A program made the position numbers and the translations under genes. The notes beneath the pieces were generated by a model that was given only the letters and a program-made list of their open reading frames with translations, was not told the DNA's origin and searched no databases. This document shows positions 18,604 to 28,558 of a DNA stretch of 64,000 nucleotides, one piece after another; positions within the stretch are counted from its first letter, which is position 1, and every line of letters starts with the position of its first letter. Source of the stretch: Fibrobacter sp. (GTDB lineage Bacteria; Fibrobacterota; Fibrobacteria; Fibrobacterales; Fibrobacteraceae); the NCBI GenBank assembly GCA_031271785.1, contig JAISUZ010000070.1, positions 1 through 64,000 on the forward strand, read 5' to 3'.

Positions 18604-20277
18604 ATGACGATTCCAGAACCCTCGAATTTTATACAGGACATAATCGTAAGCGACCTGAAATCGGGAAAACGCAAAAACGTTCATACCCGTTTCCCGCCGG
18701 AACCCAACGGGTATCTCCATATCGGGCATGCAAAAAGCATTTGCCTCAACTTCGGCACCGCGCAAAAATACGGCGGCAAAACAAACCTGCGTTTCGACGA
18801 CACCAACCCGGCAAAAGAAGATTTGGAATATGTGGACTCCATCCGGGAAGACGTGCGCTGGCTCGGTTTTGACTGGGAAGACCGCGAATTTTACGCAAGC
18901 GATTACTACGAAAAATGTTACGAATTTGCAGAACAGCTCATTCAAAAAGGAAAAGCTTACGTCTGCGAACTTAAAGGCGACGAAGTCGGGTTGTACCGCG
19001 GCACGCTCACCGAACCCGGAACCCCGAGCCCTTGGCGCGACCGCACGCCGGAAGAAAACCTGAGCCTGTTCCGCAAAATGCGCGCCGGCGAATTTGAAGA
19101 AGGCGACTGTTTCCTCCGCGCGAAAATCGACATGGCAAACCCGAACATGAACATGCGCGACCCGGCGCTTTACCGCATCAAAAAAGTATCGCACCACCGC
19201 ACCGGAGAAAACTGGTGCATTTACCCCATGTACGATTTCGCCCACCCCATCGGCGACTGGATCGAAGGCATCACGCATTCCATTTGCACGCTTGAATTCG
19301 AAGCGCACCGCCCGCTTTACGACTGGGTGCTTCTCGAACTTGAACTCGAAAACCGGCCGCAGCAAATTGAGTTTGCACGCCTGAACCTCACTTACACCAT
19401 GATGAGCAAACGAAAGCTCCTCGAACTCGTGGAACGCGGGCTTGTAAACAGCTGGGACGACCCGCGGATGCCCACGGTAAGCGGCCTGCGCCGCCGGGGC
19501 TATTCTCCGTCAAGCATCCGGGAATTTGCCGACCGCATCGGAATCTCCAAAGCGGACAGCATGGTGGACATTCAGCTCCTCTATTTCTGCATTCGCGAAG
19601 AACTCAACAAAGCAGCGCAGAGAGCGATGGCGGTACTCGACCCGGTAAAAGTCGTAATCGACAACTGGGAACCCGGCCGCGTGGAAATGCTCAAAGTGGA
19701 AAACAATCCGGAAAATCCGGAACAAGGTTCCCGCATGGTACCGTTCGGGCGTAAGATTTATATTGAACGCGACGACTTCATGGAAGAACCGCCGAAAAAA
19801 TATTTCCGGCTTCACCCCGAAGGAGAAGTCCGGCTCAAAGGCGCTTACTTTATCCGTTTTGCAAACCTCGTGAAAGACGAAAACGGCCGCATCACCGAAA
19901 TTCATTGCACTTACGACCCGGACAGCCGCGGCGGCGAAAGCCCGGACGGCCGGAAAGTCAAAGGCACCATCCAATGGGTGAGCGCAGAACACGCCGTCAA
20001 CGCGGAAATCCGCCTGTTCGATCATTTGTTCACAATCGAAAACCCCGCCGAAATCCCGTCGGAAGAAGACCTCGAAAATTACCTCAACCCGAACTCCTGC
20101 GAAATCAAACAAGCAAAGCTCGAACCGATGCTCGGCGCGGCAAGCGAAACCGACCGCTATCAATTCATGCGCCTCGGTTATTTCTGCCTCGACAAAGATT
20201 CCACCGCAGAAAATCCCGTCTTCAACCGCATCGTGGAACTCAAAGACTCCTGGGGAAAACAACAGGCAAAAGGATAG
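18604..20277 (+). CDS. glnS: Glutaminyl-tRNA synthetase
   Basis: 557 residues from the ATG at 18604 (MTIPEPSN), which matches the usual start region; an earlier ATG at 18556 adds 16 unrelated residues. Class Ic synthetase with the HIGH-type motif [22 protein letters not shown], and the second signature [12 protein letters not shown], all of which are of the GlnRS rather than the bacterial GluRS type. The anticodon-binding beta barrels follow (residues about 330-557). Its presence implies direct Gln-tRNA charging. A repeat A copy begins at the stop codon and could act as the terminator through its first GC-rich palindrome. Confidence 0.96.
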   Translation: MTIPEPSNFIQDIIVSDLKSGKRKNVHTRFPPEPNGYLHIGHAKSICLNFGTAQKYGGKTNLRFDDTNPAKEDLEYVDSIREDVRWLGFDWEDREFYASDYYEKCYEFAEQLIQKGKAYVCELKGDEVGLYRGTLTEPGTPSPWRDRTPEENLSLFRKMRAGEFEEGDCFLRAKIDMANPNMNMRDPALYRIKKVSHHRTGENWCIYPMYDFAHPIGDWIEGITHSICTLEFEAHRPLYDWVLLELELENRPQQIEFARLNLTYTMMSKRKLLELVERGLVNSWDDPRMPTVSGLRRRGYSPSSIREFADRIGISKADSMVDIQLLYFCIREELNKAAQRAMAVLDPVKVVIDNWEPGRVEMLKVENNPENPEQGSRMVPFGRKIYIERDDFMEEPPKKYFRLHPEGEVRLKGAYFIRFANLVKDENGRITEIHCTYDPDSRGGESPDGRKVKGTIQWVSAEHAVNAEIRLFDHLFTIENPAEIPSEEDLENYLNPNSCEIKQAKLEPMLGAASETDRYQFMRLGYFCLDKDSTAENPVFNRIVELKDSWGKQQAKG

Positions 20278-20430
20278 GAGGGGGAGCCTCCCCCTCGCTT
20301 CAGCCCGGGTATATCGCGGTTTCTTAACTTAAGTTTTTCGGGCATAAAAATCAGGAACATGGGATAACCGAATTTTTCGGCTTCCTTCGGTCGCCGGAAA
20401 CCGCGCCCGGTCTTGCGCTACCCCCTTCGA
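20275..20430 (-). repeat. Repeat family A, internally deleted copy
   Basis: Same orientation as 15035-15325. It has both ends (GGGGGAGCCTCCCCC palindrome; GCTACCCCCT) but about 130 bp of the middle is missing. The palindrome starts right at the glnS stop. Confidence 0.75.
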
Positions 20431-20442
20431 GCGGTCATGTAA

Positions 20443-20551
20443 TGTCATCGCGAACGCGGAATGCGTGCGGCGATCCGGTGAGGAACAATACCGAATCCGG
20501 ATGGCCGCGGGCTATGCTCTCGCCATGACAAGTTCATCGCCGCTTTATCCC
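20443..20551 (+). repeat. Repeat family B, copy 3
   Basis: Same block as 11451-11555, starting TGTCATCGCGAACGCGGAA. Confidence 0.75.
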
Positions 20552-20567
20552 AAATTCCTGTTTTCAT

Positions 20568-20684
20568 GTTTGCAATTCCCGAGGAACTCAGTAACAATTT
20601 TTTACCCATGAGCGCGGTTCTCAATGCTCCGAGACAAATTTTTAGGCTGGAAGCCGCTCCAATTTGTCGCGGAGCGTTGGAATT
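20568..20684 (+). repeat. Repeat H, copy 2
   Basis: Nearly identical to 15581-15696 including the GACAAATT/AATTTGTC stem. Confidence 0.75.
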
Positions 20685-20692
20685 GCGCGAAA

Positions 20693-20859
20693 GTGCGTGA
20701 GGGATCGTGACCCGAAGGGCGGAGATTCGCGGCGGAGAATGAATCCGGAATACAGATAAGCGAAGCTCCGTTTTTGCAGGCGACTTGTTGCCGCAAAAAT
20801 AGAGCCCGACCCGGCAACCGGTTATCTATTCGGAATTGAATATGTTGCCGGGGCACGCC
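20693..20859 (-). repeat. Structured intergenic element S, diverged copy
   Basis: Minus-strand order: GGCGTGCCCC, hairpin GGCAAC/GTTGCC, GGGTCGGGCTC, ATTTTTGC..GGCAAC/GTCGCC..GCAAAAAC hairpin, GGAGCTTCGC paired with GCGAATCTCC, then CCCTCACGC. The architecture matches the copies at 28035 and 35869, but the stem sequences differ in a compensatory way. Confidence 0.65.
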
Positions 20860-20880
20860 TCAAAACGCTTTAAAAAAAGT

Positions 20881-20916
20881 GATGGCCGCAGGTAAAGGAG
20901 GTAACCTACGGCCATC
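20881..20916 (+). other. Hairpin presenting a Shine-Dalgarno sequence in its loop
   Basis: GATGGCCG / CGGCCATC stem, one C-A mismatch, then AGGT/ACCT; the 10-nt loop is AAAGGAGGTA. No start codon is placed to use it. The rest of 20917-21203 is AT-rich with no gene seen. Confidence 0.5.
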
Positions 20917-21203
20917 TGGGAGTGTTTGGGTATTGATAAAGATACCTAATTTTAATCAAAAGGCAAATAAAAAATTGCCTATAATTGTTTACATCAGTAA
21001 CCAATTTTATGCAAAAAATCGGAAAAAATACGGAAAAAAGAAGAAATCCGATAAAAGGCACTTCTAACCGACAAGCAGCCGAAACACAGGGTCCTAAACT
21101 TCATATATTCCCGCCCTTTTTAATACCACCGGAAAATATTCTAAAAACAAATCCCGTAAAACATAACATGTTATATTTTAATTTTCTTCAAAGGACGGTA
21201 AAA

Positions 21204-21524
21204 ATGGCAAGCGATATGGACTTCGTAAATTATGTCATGGAACAGATCAACGGCACCGGCGACGTATCGTCTAAAAAAATGTTTGGGGAATACATGGTTT
21301 ATGTAAATCAAAAACCGCTCATATTAATTTGTGATAATACGGCCTATGTGAAAAAATTAGACGCCGTCAGAGAATTACTGACAACCGAAGAAACCGGAGT
21401 TCCGTATCAAGGAGCCAAAGAACATTATATACTGGATGTGGACAACGGCAAAGAAATGAAAAACGTCGTAAAGGTTTTGGAAAAAATTATCCCGATTCCC
21501 AAAAAGAAAACAAAGAAAAAATAA
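21204..21524 (+). CDS. TfoX N-terminal domain protein
   Basis: 106 residues from the ATG at 21204, with AAGGA about 10 nt upstream; upstream in-frame codons are AT-rich and unconvincing. The single domain matches the TfoX N-terminal fold: MDFVNYVMEQINGTGDVSSKKMFGEYMVYVNQKP then LILICDNTAYVKKLD and GVPYQGAKEHYILDVDN. It ends in a Lys-rich tail. Such short proteins are relatives of the competence regulator TfoX/Sxy but lack its C-terminal domain, so a competence role should not be assumed. It converges on truA. Confidence 0.85.
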   Translation: MASDMDFVNYVMEQINGTGDVSSKKMFGEYMVYVNQKPLILICDNTAYVKKLDAVRELLTTEETGVPYQGAKEHYILDVDNGKEMKNVVKVLEKIIPIPKKKTKKK

Positions 21525-21565
21525 CCGGAAAAATCAAACGCGTTTACATCAAAAGTTTTTGACTT

Positions 21566-22309
21566 TTAATACGTCACATCTTCAAGAATAAGCCCCTGAG
21601 GCGGCGCCCAGGTCCGTTCTCCCTCAAAGCGGTCTTCAAAAATCGCCTGAACGGTTCCCTCTCCGTAACGCCCGCGCCCGATGTCAAACAGCGTGCCGAC
21701 CATCGCGCGCACCTGCCGGTGCAGGAAACGATTTCCGCGGATGTGCCACACCGCCGAGAAATCGTTCGGGCGTTCCAGGCGGAACTCCGTGAGCGTCGAT
21801 AGCGTACTTTTGCCGTCGTTCCGCGGAATGCAAAACCGGATAAAATCGTGTTCCCCGAGAAAACTTTTTGCCTCGCGCTCCATTAAATCCAAATTGAGAT
21901 TCACATTCCCGCATTCCCAGCCGAAGTCGCGGTAAAGCGCCACCGGGCGTGTGAAAAACGTGTAAACATAATAACGGCTTATCGCATCGTGCCTCGCATG
22001 AAAATCCGGCGCACAAGGTTCCAAATCGCGAATGCGAATGAATCGCTTTGTGAGTCCGTTCACGGAACGCACCGTCTTTTCAAGATCAAGCGCGCCGTCA
22101 AAATCAAAATGAACCATGAGCCCCCGCGCATGAACTCCGGTATCGGTTCTGCCGGCGCCCACAAGCTTCACCGGCGCGCGGAGCGCCACGGCAAAAGCAT
22201 CTTCAAGCGCGCCTTGCACCGAATCAAACTTGCGCTCTCCGCTCTCATTCTGAACTTGCCAGCCAAAAAAGGCGCTCCCCAAATACTCACAGCGAAACCG
22301 GAAGCGCAT
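21566..22309 (-). CDS. truA: tRNA pseudouridine synthase A
   Basis: 247 residues. It converts uridines at positions 38-40 of tRNA anticodon arms to pseudouridine. The catalytic Asp is in VGAGRTDTGVHA; other signatures are YYVYTFFTRP and FLHRQVRAMVGTL. Last gene of the minus-strand run carB-carA-membrane protein-truA, with a 6-bp gap to the gene before it. No clear terminator follows. Confidence 0.95.
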   Translation of the reverse strand: MRFRFRCEYLGSAFFGWQVQNESGERKFDSVQGALEDAFAVALRAPVKLVGAGRTDTGVHARGLMVHFDFDGALDLEKTVRSVNGLTKRFIRIRDLEPCAPDFHARHDAISRYYVYTFFTRPVALYRDFGWECGNVNLNLDLMEREAKSFLGEHDFIRFCIPRNDGKSTLSTLTEFRLERPNDFSAVWHIRGNRFLHRQVRAMVGTLFDIGRGRYGEGTVQAIFEDRFEGERTWAPPQGLILEDVTY

Positions 22310-22315
22310 ACCCGC

Positions 22316-23302
22316 TCACCCGTCGTCTCGCTTAAGGCGAATCATCGTTTCCACTTGTTCCTGATCCATCTGCATGCGCCGCGCAATTTCAGACGATGTG
22401 TAACCGCGACGTCTCATTTGAAGAATTTTTTCACAGTCTTCCCGCTCCTTATCAAAGCGCGTCATTTCAAGAGGGCTCGGCATTGCGGAATCTTCTTCCG
22501 GCATTTCGTTCGAAGGGAAAAGCGTTGTCTGCAACGTATTGCGGCTCTGCACCCGAGGCTTCACGGCGTTATTGGCGCGGGTAATCCCTTTCGGAGTCCG
22601 GAGCAAAACATCGGACAGCGATTGCATGGCCGAAGTAATTCTCTCTCTCGCCGTGGGGCGGAGCGGCGGCTTTTCACCGGGAGATTCCGAGATGATTTTA
22701 TTTTCGGGAATTCCGTTTTCATCTTCAAAAAGAAAATCTTTCGGCACCGTCTTTTCGGCAGGGACCCGGCCTTCGCTTTCCGCGATCGTCACCGCTTCAT
22801 CTACAATGGAACGGCGCACGCGGGCGCGCGTTTTTTGAAATTCGGAGTCGTCCTGAAAACCGCCTTTCGGCGCTTTGAAACGCTGCTCCTCTTTAATCGC
22901 CTCCATTTGGCGGGTAATTCCATCGCGCCGTTTCCGGAAAATCAAAACAATAAGACCGAGCAAAACAATAGTAAGCAACGTAACGATCACCACCCAAAAA
23001 TAAAGATCGTTTCCGTTCTCCGCCGCCGGAGCCGAAGTCTTTTCGGGCGCAAGATTCCCGCCGGATTTCGACGGGCTTTGCATTCCGTCGAGAATTCCCC
23101 ACAGAGAATCCCGCTTCGCCAGCAGCGTGTTTTTGGTTTCGCCCGAGGTATTCCAAAGTTCCGTATTCACGGAATCAATTTGGGCGCGCACAGCGAGGTA
23201 ACGCGATCCGTCGAAAGATGATCCCGAAAAACCGATTTTCAAGTACAGGAAAACCAAGGCTATCAAAACCAGCAACACAGACGGAATCACGATTTTTTTC
23301 AT
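22316..23302 (-). CDS. Two-pass membrane protein with C-terminal helix-turn-helix
   Basis: 328 residues, family not recognised. A first membrane helix (about residues 4-24), a periplasmic segment of about 70 residues rich in Ser and Asn, a second helix (about 98-121), then a basic cytoplasmic region of about 200 residues. Near the end, RRRGYTSSEIARRMQMDQEQVETMI has the pattern of a helix-turn-helix like those in small flagellar-linked or DUF6115-like proteins. It sits 8 bp after carA and 6 bp before truA, so it is transcribed with them, but nothing in the sequence ties it to pyrimidine synthesis or tRNA modification. Confidence 0.75.
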   Translation of the reverse strand: MKKIVIPSVLLVLIALVFLYLKIGFSGSSFDGSRYLAVRAQIDSVNTELWNTSGETKNTLLAKRDSLWGILDGMQSPSKSGGNLAPEKTSAPAAENGNDLYFWVVIVTLLTIVLLGLIVLIFRKRRDGITRQMEAIKEEQRFKAPKGGFQDDSEFQKTRARVRRSIVDEAVTIAESEGRVPAEKTVPKDFLFEDENGIPENKIISESPGEKPPLRPTARERITSAMQSLSDVLLRTPKGITRANNAVKPRVQSRNTLQTTLFPSNEMPEEDSAMPSPLEMTRFDKEREDCEKILQMRRRGYTSSEIARRMQMDQEQVETMIRLKRDDG

Positions 23303-23310
23303 AATACCCT

Positions 23311-24462
23311 CTATTTAGAAAGAATCAGCTTACGGCACCGGCTGAAAAACGATTCATCCTCGTACGGAGCCGAAGCTGCGTCCGGGAAAAACTGAATCGA
23401 GACCATCGGCGCCTGAAGATGTTTCAAACCTTCCACGGAACCGTCGTTCAAATTCCGGTGAGTGACCTTCAGCACCTTCGGATCGATACTTTTTTCGTTA
23501 ATCGAGAAACTCGTGCATTCGGAGGTGATCATGGTGCGGTCGAGTTCCAAATCCTTTACCGGTTGGTTGCCGCCGTGATGCCCGAATTTCAGACGTTCCG
23601 CTTTGGCGCCGCAGGCGATTCCGAGAATCAGATGCCCGAGTCCGAAACCCATTACCGGTACTTTCCCAAGGAGTTTTTTTGCCGTTTCAATGCCGTAATT
23701 CACGGTATTCGGATCGCCGGGACCGCCGGCAAAGAATACGCCGTCCGGTTTCATGGCAAGCACGTCTTCGGCAGAAGTTTTGGCAGGAACCACCGTCACA
23801 CGGAACCCCATGAGGCGAAGCTTACGGAGAAGTTCTCTCTTCACGCCGAAGTCATAAACGACCATGTGGAGGTCCGCCGGCGGGAGCGTTTCGGGTTTGC
23901 CGTAACCGTACACGAGGGAATCTTCCGCCTCGTAAGGTTCTTGACAACTGACTTTTTCAACGAAGTCCGTCCCTTCCAAACCTTTCCAGGCCTTGGCGCG
24001 TTCAATTCCTTCCTCGACCGCTACCGATCCGGAGGTACAGATAAAGCCGCGCTGAGCTCCGTTTTCACGCAAGTGAAGCGTGAGCGCACGCGTGTCGATG
24101 CCGGCAATTGCCGGAACGTTGTCTTGAACGAGCGCCTCTTGAAAAGACTTTTCCGAACGCCAGTTGCTGTCTTTGTTCAGCTCGCTGAGCATGAGTCCGG
24201 CCACTTGAATTTTTTCCGACTCCATATCGGTGACGTTCATGCCGGCGTTCCCCACTTCCGAAGCTACGCAAAGCACGAGTTTCCCGGCAAGAGCCGGGTC
24301 GGTCACCATTTCTTCAAAGCCGCTCAAGCCGGTGTTAAAAACCACTTCGCCGAGAGCATCCGCAGGGGCCCCGACGGAATAGCCGTAAAACACACTGCCG
24401 TCCGCAAGAGCCAAATAAGCTTTGCGTTCACGTTCCGATTTCCATTTTTCTTGTAAAGTCAT
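23311..24462 (-). CDS. carA: CarA-like carbamoyl-phosphate synthase small subunit, glutaminase residues lost
   Basis: 383 residues, normal CarA length and domain order: N-terminal CPSase small-chain domain (AYLALADGSVFYG, EVVFNTGLSGFEEMVTDP) and C-terminal class I glutamine amidotransferase fold (GVFFAGGPGDPN, KFGHHGGNQPVKDL). The catalytic triad is gone. The nucleophile Cys of GICLGHQ is Gly274 (GFGLGHL, codon at 23641-23643), the His of the HPE motif is Phe359 and the Glu is Asp361 (QFFPDA). The usual QNHGFAV stretch reads ECTSFSI. The frame is intact and the rest well conserved, so this looks like a maintained protein that cannot hydrolyse glutamine. It follows carB by 9 bp, the reverse of the common carA-carB order. 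It probably has a structural or allosteric role in an ammonia-using synthetase. Confidence 0.9.
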   Translation of the reverse strand: MTLQEKWKSERERKAYLALADGSVFYGYSVGAPADALGEVVFNTGLSGFEEMVTDPALAGKLVLCVASEVGNAGMNVTDMESEKIQVAGLMLSELNKDSNWRSEKSFQEALVQDNVPAIAGIDTRALTLHLRENGAQRGFICTSGSVAVEEGIERAKAWKGLEGTDFVEKVSCQEPYEAEDSLVYGYGKPETLPPADLHMVVYDFGVKRELLRKLRLMGFRVTVVPAKTSAEDVLAMKPDGVFFAGGPGDPNTVNYGIETAKKLLGKVPVMGFGLGHLILGIACGAKAERLKFGHHGGNQPVKDLELDRTMITSECTSFSINEKSIDPKVLKVTHRNLNDGSVEGLKHLQAPMVSIQFFPDAASAPYEDESFFSRCRKLILSK

Positions 24463-24471
24463 GATAACACC

Positions 24472-27400
24472 TTATACTGAAATTTTGGGGCTGTGACGAT
24501 TGTATTCCTGAATACTGCAAACTTCCACGCCGAACTGACCGTTCATATCTTCCAAACCTTCCACGGTGGCGCGGAGTGCATCCAAGGTGGTGGTGATCGG
24601 AATGCCTCGCAGGATGCACGTGGAGCGAATTTTCGCTTCATCGGCCGAAGCCGCCGCGCCGATAGAGGGCGTATTCACAATCCAAGCGAGATTTTTTTCT
24701 TCGATTAAATCGAGAACGTTCGGGCGGCCTTCCGAAATGCGGAACACGGCATGCGTTTGAATTCCGTTATCGCGGAGAATCGTGCTCGTGCCGCGGGTCG
24801 AATAAATTTCAAAACCCATCGCCGAAAGGCGTTTCGCGTAAGGCACTACCGAAGTTTGATCGAGATCGCGTACGCTGAGGAACACATTGCCGCGGAGCGG
24901 AATGCGGTTTCCGGCGCCCACCTGACTCTTGATGTAAGCCATGGAATTCAAAATATCGAGCCCCATCACCTCACCTGTGGATTTCATTTCCGGAGAAAGG
25001 AGAACATCCACGCCCGGGAAACGCGCAAACGGGAACACCGCTTCTTTCACGGCAAAATGTTTCGGCACAAAAAGTTCCGTGTAACCGAGGTCTTTTAACT
25101 TCTTGCCCGCCATCACGAGCGAGGCGAGCTTTGCAAACGGAATCCCGGTCGCTTTCGACACAAACGGCACCGTCCGGCTCGCCCGCGGATTCACTTCGAG
25201 AACATAAATATCGTCCCCCTTCACCGCAAACTGAACGTTCATAAGGCCGATCACATTCAACTCTTTGGCAAGCGCAATCGCGCGGGTGCGAATGCCCGCC
25301 TGAATTTCTTTCGAGAGCGTCGGCGGCGGAATCGCACAAGCGCTGTCGCCGGAATGAATACCCGCAAGCTCGATATGCTCCATAATCCCGCAGAGTTCCG
25401 TGGTTTCACCGTCGGAAATGCAGTCCACATCCACTTCGGTCGCGTCTGCCAAAAAGTGATCCACAAGAATCGGACGGTCCGGAGAAACTTCCGCAACTTC
25501 ATCCTGCATATACTTGCGGAGTCCGGCTTCGTCATACACAATCATCATCGCGCGGCCGCCGAGCACAAAACTCGGGCGCACGAGCACCGGATAACCGATG
25601 CGGGTTGCTACTTCCACCGCTTCGTCTTCGGTTTGCGCCATGCCGGAAGGCGGCTGTAAAATCCCTAATTTGTTCACAATGTCGCCGAAAATCTTGCGGT
25701 CTTCCGCCGCATCGATCATCGCCGGCTTAGTGCCGATAATGTTCACGCCGTTCGCCTCAAGGCTCCGGGCAAGGTTCAGCGGCGTTTGTCCGCCGAACTG
25801 CACAATCGCGCCGTCGCATTGTTCATGGCGGTACACATGAAGCACGTCTTCGAGAGTCAGCGGTTCAAAATAAAGCTTATCGGAAGTATCGTAATCGGTA
25901 GAAACTGTTTCCGGGTTCGAGTTCACCATCACGGTTTCAAAACCCGCTTTGCGGAGAGCAAAACTCGCATGCACGCAGCAATAATCGAATTCGATACCCT
26001 GACCAATACGGTTCGGCCCGCCGCCGAGAATCATAATCTTCTTTTTCCCGGTTTTCACTCCCGCGCCGTCGGCGAGTTCCGCTTCCGTCGGGTTCGCAAG
26101 CACCGTATCGGAGGGGCGGTACAGCGAATAGAAATAAGGCACTTTGGATTCGTATTCTCCGGCACAGGTATCTACTCTCCCGTAAGAAGCGAGGAGCCCT
26201 ATTTTTTCACGGGCGGCGCGCACGGCATCTTCCGCCGCACCCAAAATCCATGCAATCTGGCGGTCGGAGAACCCGAGCTCTTTCGCCTGAAAGAAAAGCG
26301 CCTTGTCGAGAGTAAGCCCGTCTAACGTTTTAGCAGAACGGATTTCGTCTTCAAACAAAGCGATCTCTTGAAGCTGTTCCAAGAACCAGGGATCAATTTT
26401 ACAAATATCAAAAATTTTCTCTATAGACCAACCGCGGCGGAAAGCAGCGCGTACATAAAAAATTCTCATGGCCGTCGGCTTTTTAATCGCTGCCGTCAAA
26501 TCATCGTCGGAAAGTCTTTCAAACGCCGCGTCTTTTCCGTCGGCGCCGAACCCGGCGCGCCCGACTTCCAGAGAACGCATCGCTTTCTGGAAAGACTGCT
26601 TGAAAGTGCGGCCGATACTCATGGTTTCGCCCACGGATTTCATTTGCGTACCGAGAGTCGTATCGGCGCCGTTGAATTTTTCAAAAGCAAAACGCGGAAT
26701 CTTGGTCACGATATAATCGATCGTCGGTTCAAAACACGCCGACGTAGTCTTTGTCATATCGTTCATAAGTTCGTCGAGCGTGTAACCCACCGCAAGCTTT
26801 GCCGTAAATTTCGCAATCGGGAAACCGGTCGCCTTCGAAGCGAGCGCCGAAGAGCGGGAAACGCGCGGATTCATTTCAATCACCACCAAACGCCCGTTGT
26901 TCGGGTTAATGGCAAACTGAACGTTCGAGCCGCCGGTCTCCACGCCGATCTCACGCATAATCGCAATAGAAGCGTTTCGCACTTGCTGGTATTCGCGGTC
27001 GGTGAGAGTCATCGCCGGCGCAATCGTAATGGAATCGCCGGTGTGAATGCCCATAGGGTCGAGGTTTTCAATAGAGCAGATAATGATGCAGTTGTCTTTC
27101 TTATCGCGCATCACTTCCATTTCAATTTCTTTCCAGCCTTCGATAGATTCTTCAATCAGAAGTTCCGAAGTCGGACTGTAATACAAACCGCGGCGGCAAA
27201 TCACTTCAAATTCGTCGGGGTTATGCGCAATACCGCCGCCGGTCCCGCCGAGAGTAAAACCCGGGCGAATCACAACAGGCCAGCAATCCAGGGCGCGCTG
27301 CGCTTCCCAGGCTTCTTCCACGGAATGCACCGAAACGCTCCGCGGCATCTCAAGCCCAATCTGAAGCATCGCCTCTTTAAAGAGCTTGCGGTCTTCCGCT

Positions 27401-27774
27401 TTGTTAATCACTTCGGGGCGCACGCCGATCACTTCCACATTATAGCGGGCGAGTACGCCTTCGCGGTGAAGATCCATAGCGAGGTTCAGCGCCGTTTGCC
27501 CGCCGAGAGTCGGGAGCAGCGCATCCGGGCGTTCGCGCCGGATAATTTCCGTGAGCGCCTGCACGGTCAAAGGTTCGATATAAGTCCGGTCAGCGAAATC
27601 CGGATCCGTCATAATGGTTGCGGGGTTTGAGTTGACGAGAACAACTTCATAACCCTCCGATTTTAATGATTTACAAGCTTGTACTCCCGAGTAATCAAAT
27701 TCACAAGCCTGTCCGATGATAATCGGTCCCGAGCCGATCAACAGTATTTTTTGAATATCTTGACGTTTTGGCAT
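24472..27774 (-). CDS. carB: Carbamoyl-phosphate synthase large subunit
   Basis: 1100 residues from the ATG at 27774 ([22 protein letters not shown]), with GGAAAA just upstream; a longer frame to 27873 adds 33 atypical residues. Two homologous halves, each with a Rossmann and an ATP-grasp module ([17 protein letters not shown] and [29 protein letters not shown] and [12 protein letters not shown]), then a C-terminal methylglyoxal-synthase-like regulatory domain (from about residue 960). It makes carbamoyl phosphate from bicarbonate, ATP and ammonia for arginine and pyrimidine synthesis. First gene of a four-gene minus-strand run. Its partner has lost glutaminase residues, so ammonia would have to come from solution. 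Confidence 0.96.
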   Translation of the reverse strand: MPKRQDIQKILLIGSGPIIIGQACEFDYSGVQACKSLKSEGYEVVLVNSNPATIMTDPDFADRTYIEPLTVQALTEIIRRERPDALLPTLGGQTALNLAMDLHREGVLARYNVEVIGVRPEVINKAEDRKLFKEAMLQIGLEMPRSVSVHSVEEAWEAQRALDCWPVVIRPGFTLGGTGGGIAHNPDEFEVICRRGLYYSPTSELLIEESIEGWKEIEMEVMRDKKDNCIIICSIENLDPMGIHTGDSITIAPAMTLTDREYQQVRNASIAIMREIGVETGGSNVQFAINPNNGRLVVIEMNPRVSRSSALASKATGFPIAKFTAKLAVGYTLDELMNDMTKTTSACFEPTIDYIVTKIPRFAFEKFNGADTTLGTQMKSVGETMSIGRTFKQSFQKAMRSLEVGRAGFGADGKDAAFERLSDDDLTAAIKKPTAMRIFYVRAAFRRGWSIEKIFDICKIDPWFLEQLQEIALFEDEIRSAKTLDGLTLDKALFFQAKELGFSDRQIAWILGAAEDAVRAAREKIGLLASYGRVDTCAGEYESKVPYFYSLYRPSDTVLANPTEAELADGAGVKTGKKKIMILGGGPNRIGQGIEFDYCCVHASFALRKAGFETVMVNSNPETVSTDYDTSDKLYFEPLTLEDVLHVYRHEQCDGAIVQFGGQTPLNLARSLEANGVNIIGTKPAMIDAAEDRKIFGDIVNKLGILQPPSGMAQTEDEAVEVATRIGYPVLVRPSFVLGGRAMMIVYDEAGLRKYMQDEVAEVSPDRPILVDHFLADATEVDVDCISDGETTELCGIMEHIELAGIHSGDSACAIPPPTLSKEIQAGIRTRAIALAKELNVIGLMNVQFAVKGDDIYVLEVNPRASRTVPFVSKATGIPFAKLASLVMAGKKLKDLGYTELFVPKHFAVKEAVFPFARFPGVDVLLSPEMKSTGEVMGLDILNSMAYIKSQVGAGNRIPLRGNVFLSVRDLDQTSVVPYAKRLSAMGFEIYSTRGTSTILRDNGIQTHAVFRISEGRPNVLDLIEEKNLAWIVNTPSIGAAASADEAKIRSTCILRGIPITTTLDALRATVEGLEDMNGQFGVEVCSIQEYNRHSPKISV

Positions 27775-28034
27775 AGTTTTCCGAACTTTCGACCTACCCG
27801 ACCTTGGGCAAATCGGGGTAAATCTAGAATTATTTGATTTTTTTAAAGTATTTTTTTGAAAGAATCTACACACTTTATAAAATTTTTTTATCTTGCCGAA
27901 AAAGTATGAAGATACTCGTTGGGGAAGTTTTTTTCTCCCGAAAATAAAGCGCTTTTTTCATTGAAAATTTTGAGGGGAAATATTTGAAATCGCGTGTTCA
28001 TTTTAATCTCAATGACATTATTTCCGTTAATTAC

Positions 28035-28149
28035 GGGTGGCTCCCTCCATTTCATTCCGGGACCGGGCTCGCATTTTTGGGGTGCTAAAGCACCTCCAAA
28101 AACGGAGCCGCGAAACGCGTCTCCGCAGTTCCTGTCGCATCCCTGCCAC
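28035..28149 (+). repeat. Structured intergenic element S
   Basis: GGGTGGCTCCC, then CCGGGACCGGGCTCGCA, hairpin TTTTTGGGGTGC/GCACCTCCAAAAA, CGGAGCCGCG/CGCGTCTCCG hairpin, and the end GTCGCATCCCTGCCAC. GTGGC and GCCAC can close the whole element. It lies 260 bp upstream of carB, on the opposite strand to it. Confidence 0.75.
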
Positions 28150-28413
28150 ATTTCTCGGGAGCGGGGATCATTTTTACCACATCATCGTCACCCCGGTCCA
28201 AACCCGTCTATCCTAACAGAACTTTTTTAATTTATATTCTTCGAAACACCTAACCGAATGGAATACAAGTAAAAAATTTTTAGAAACACAATTCTCGAAA
28301 ATTATACCTACGAAGAAATCACCCGCGAAGGCCGTTCTCTCGAACTCACCTAAAAAGAATCTCAGAACGATAACTCCCAACTTGACACGCACAACAAAAC
28401 TTAGGAAAACCAT

Positions 28414-28480
28414 GACAAACTTCCTGCAACTTGCCAAACAGCGCTGTACCACAAGAGGCTTCAAAGAACAAAAAATGGAG
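28414..28480 (+). pseudogene. 5' fragment of a nitroreductase gene
   Basis: Encodes MTNFLQLAKQRCTTRGFKEQK before diverging. It matches the start of the intact nitroreductase at 29754 almost base for base (about three differences over 60 bp). The stretch 28768-28806 also resembles a later part of that gene (ACNQQPLCIM versus ACNRQPQRII). Both are leftovers of a second nitroreductase copy. Between 28150 and 28413 only an unidentified tail-like fragment (ENYTYEEITREGRSLELT, then stop) is seen. Confidence 0.75.
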
Positions 28481-28489
28481 GGATAAAAA

Positions 28490-28543
28490 ATGAAAGAATT
28501 ACGATTTTTAATTTACAGTACGCCGCAGGAAAACGTAAAATAA
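28490..28543 (+). pseudogene. N-terminal remnant of a RhuM-family gene
   Basis: GGAGGG 7 nt upstream, then MKELRFLIYSTPQENVK and a stop. This is the typical start of RhuM-family proteins, cut off after 17 codons. The remainder of 28544-28758 is AT-rich with no continuation. Confidence 0.6.
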
Positions 28544-28558
28544 ACCAAAAAGTAATTT

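Noticed and set aside
21989-23221. 410-codon plus-strand frame opposite truA and the membrane protein
   Set aside because: Rich in Arg/His/Phe as expected of an antisense frame; truA on the other strand is certain.
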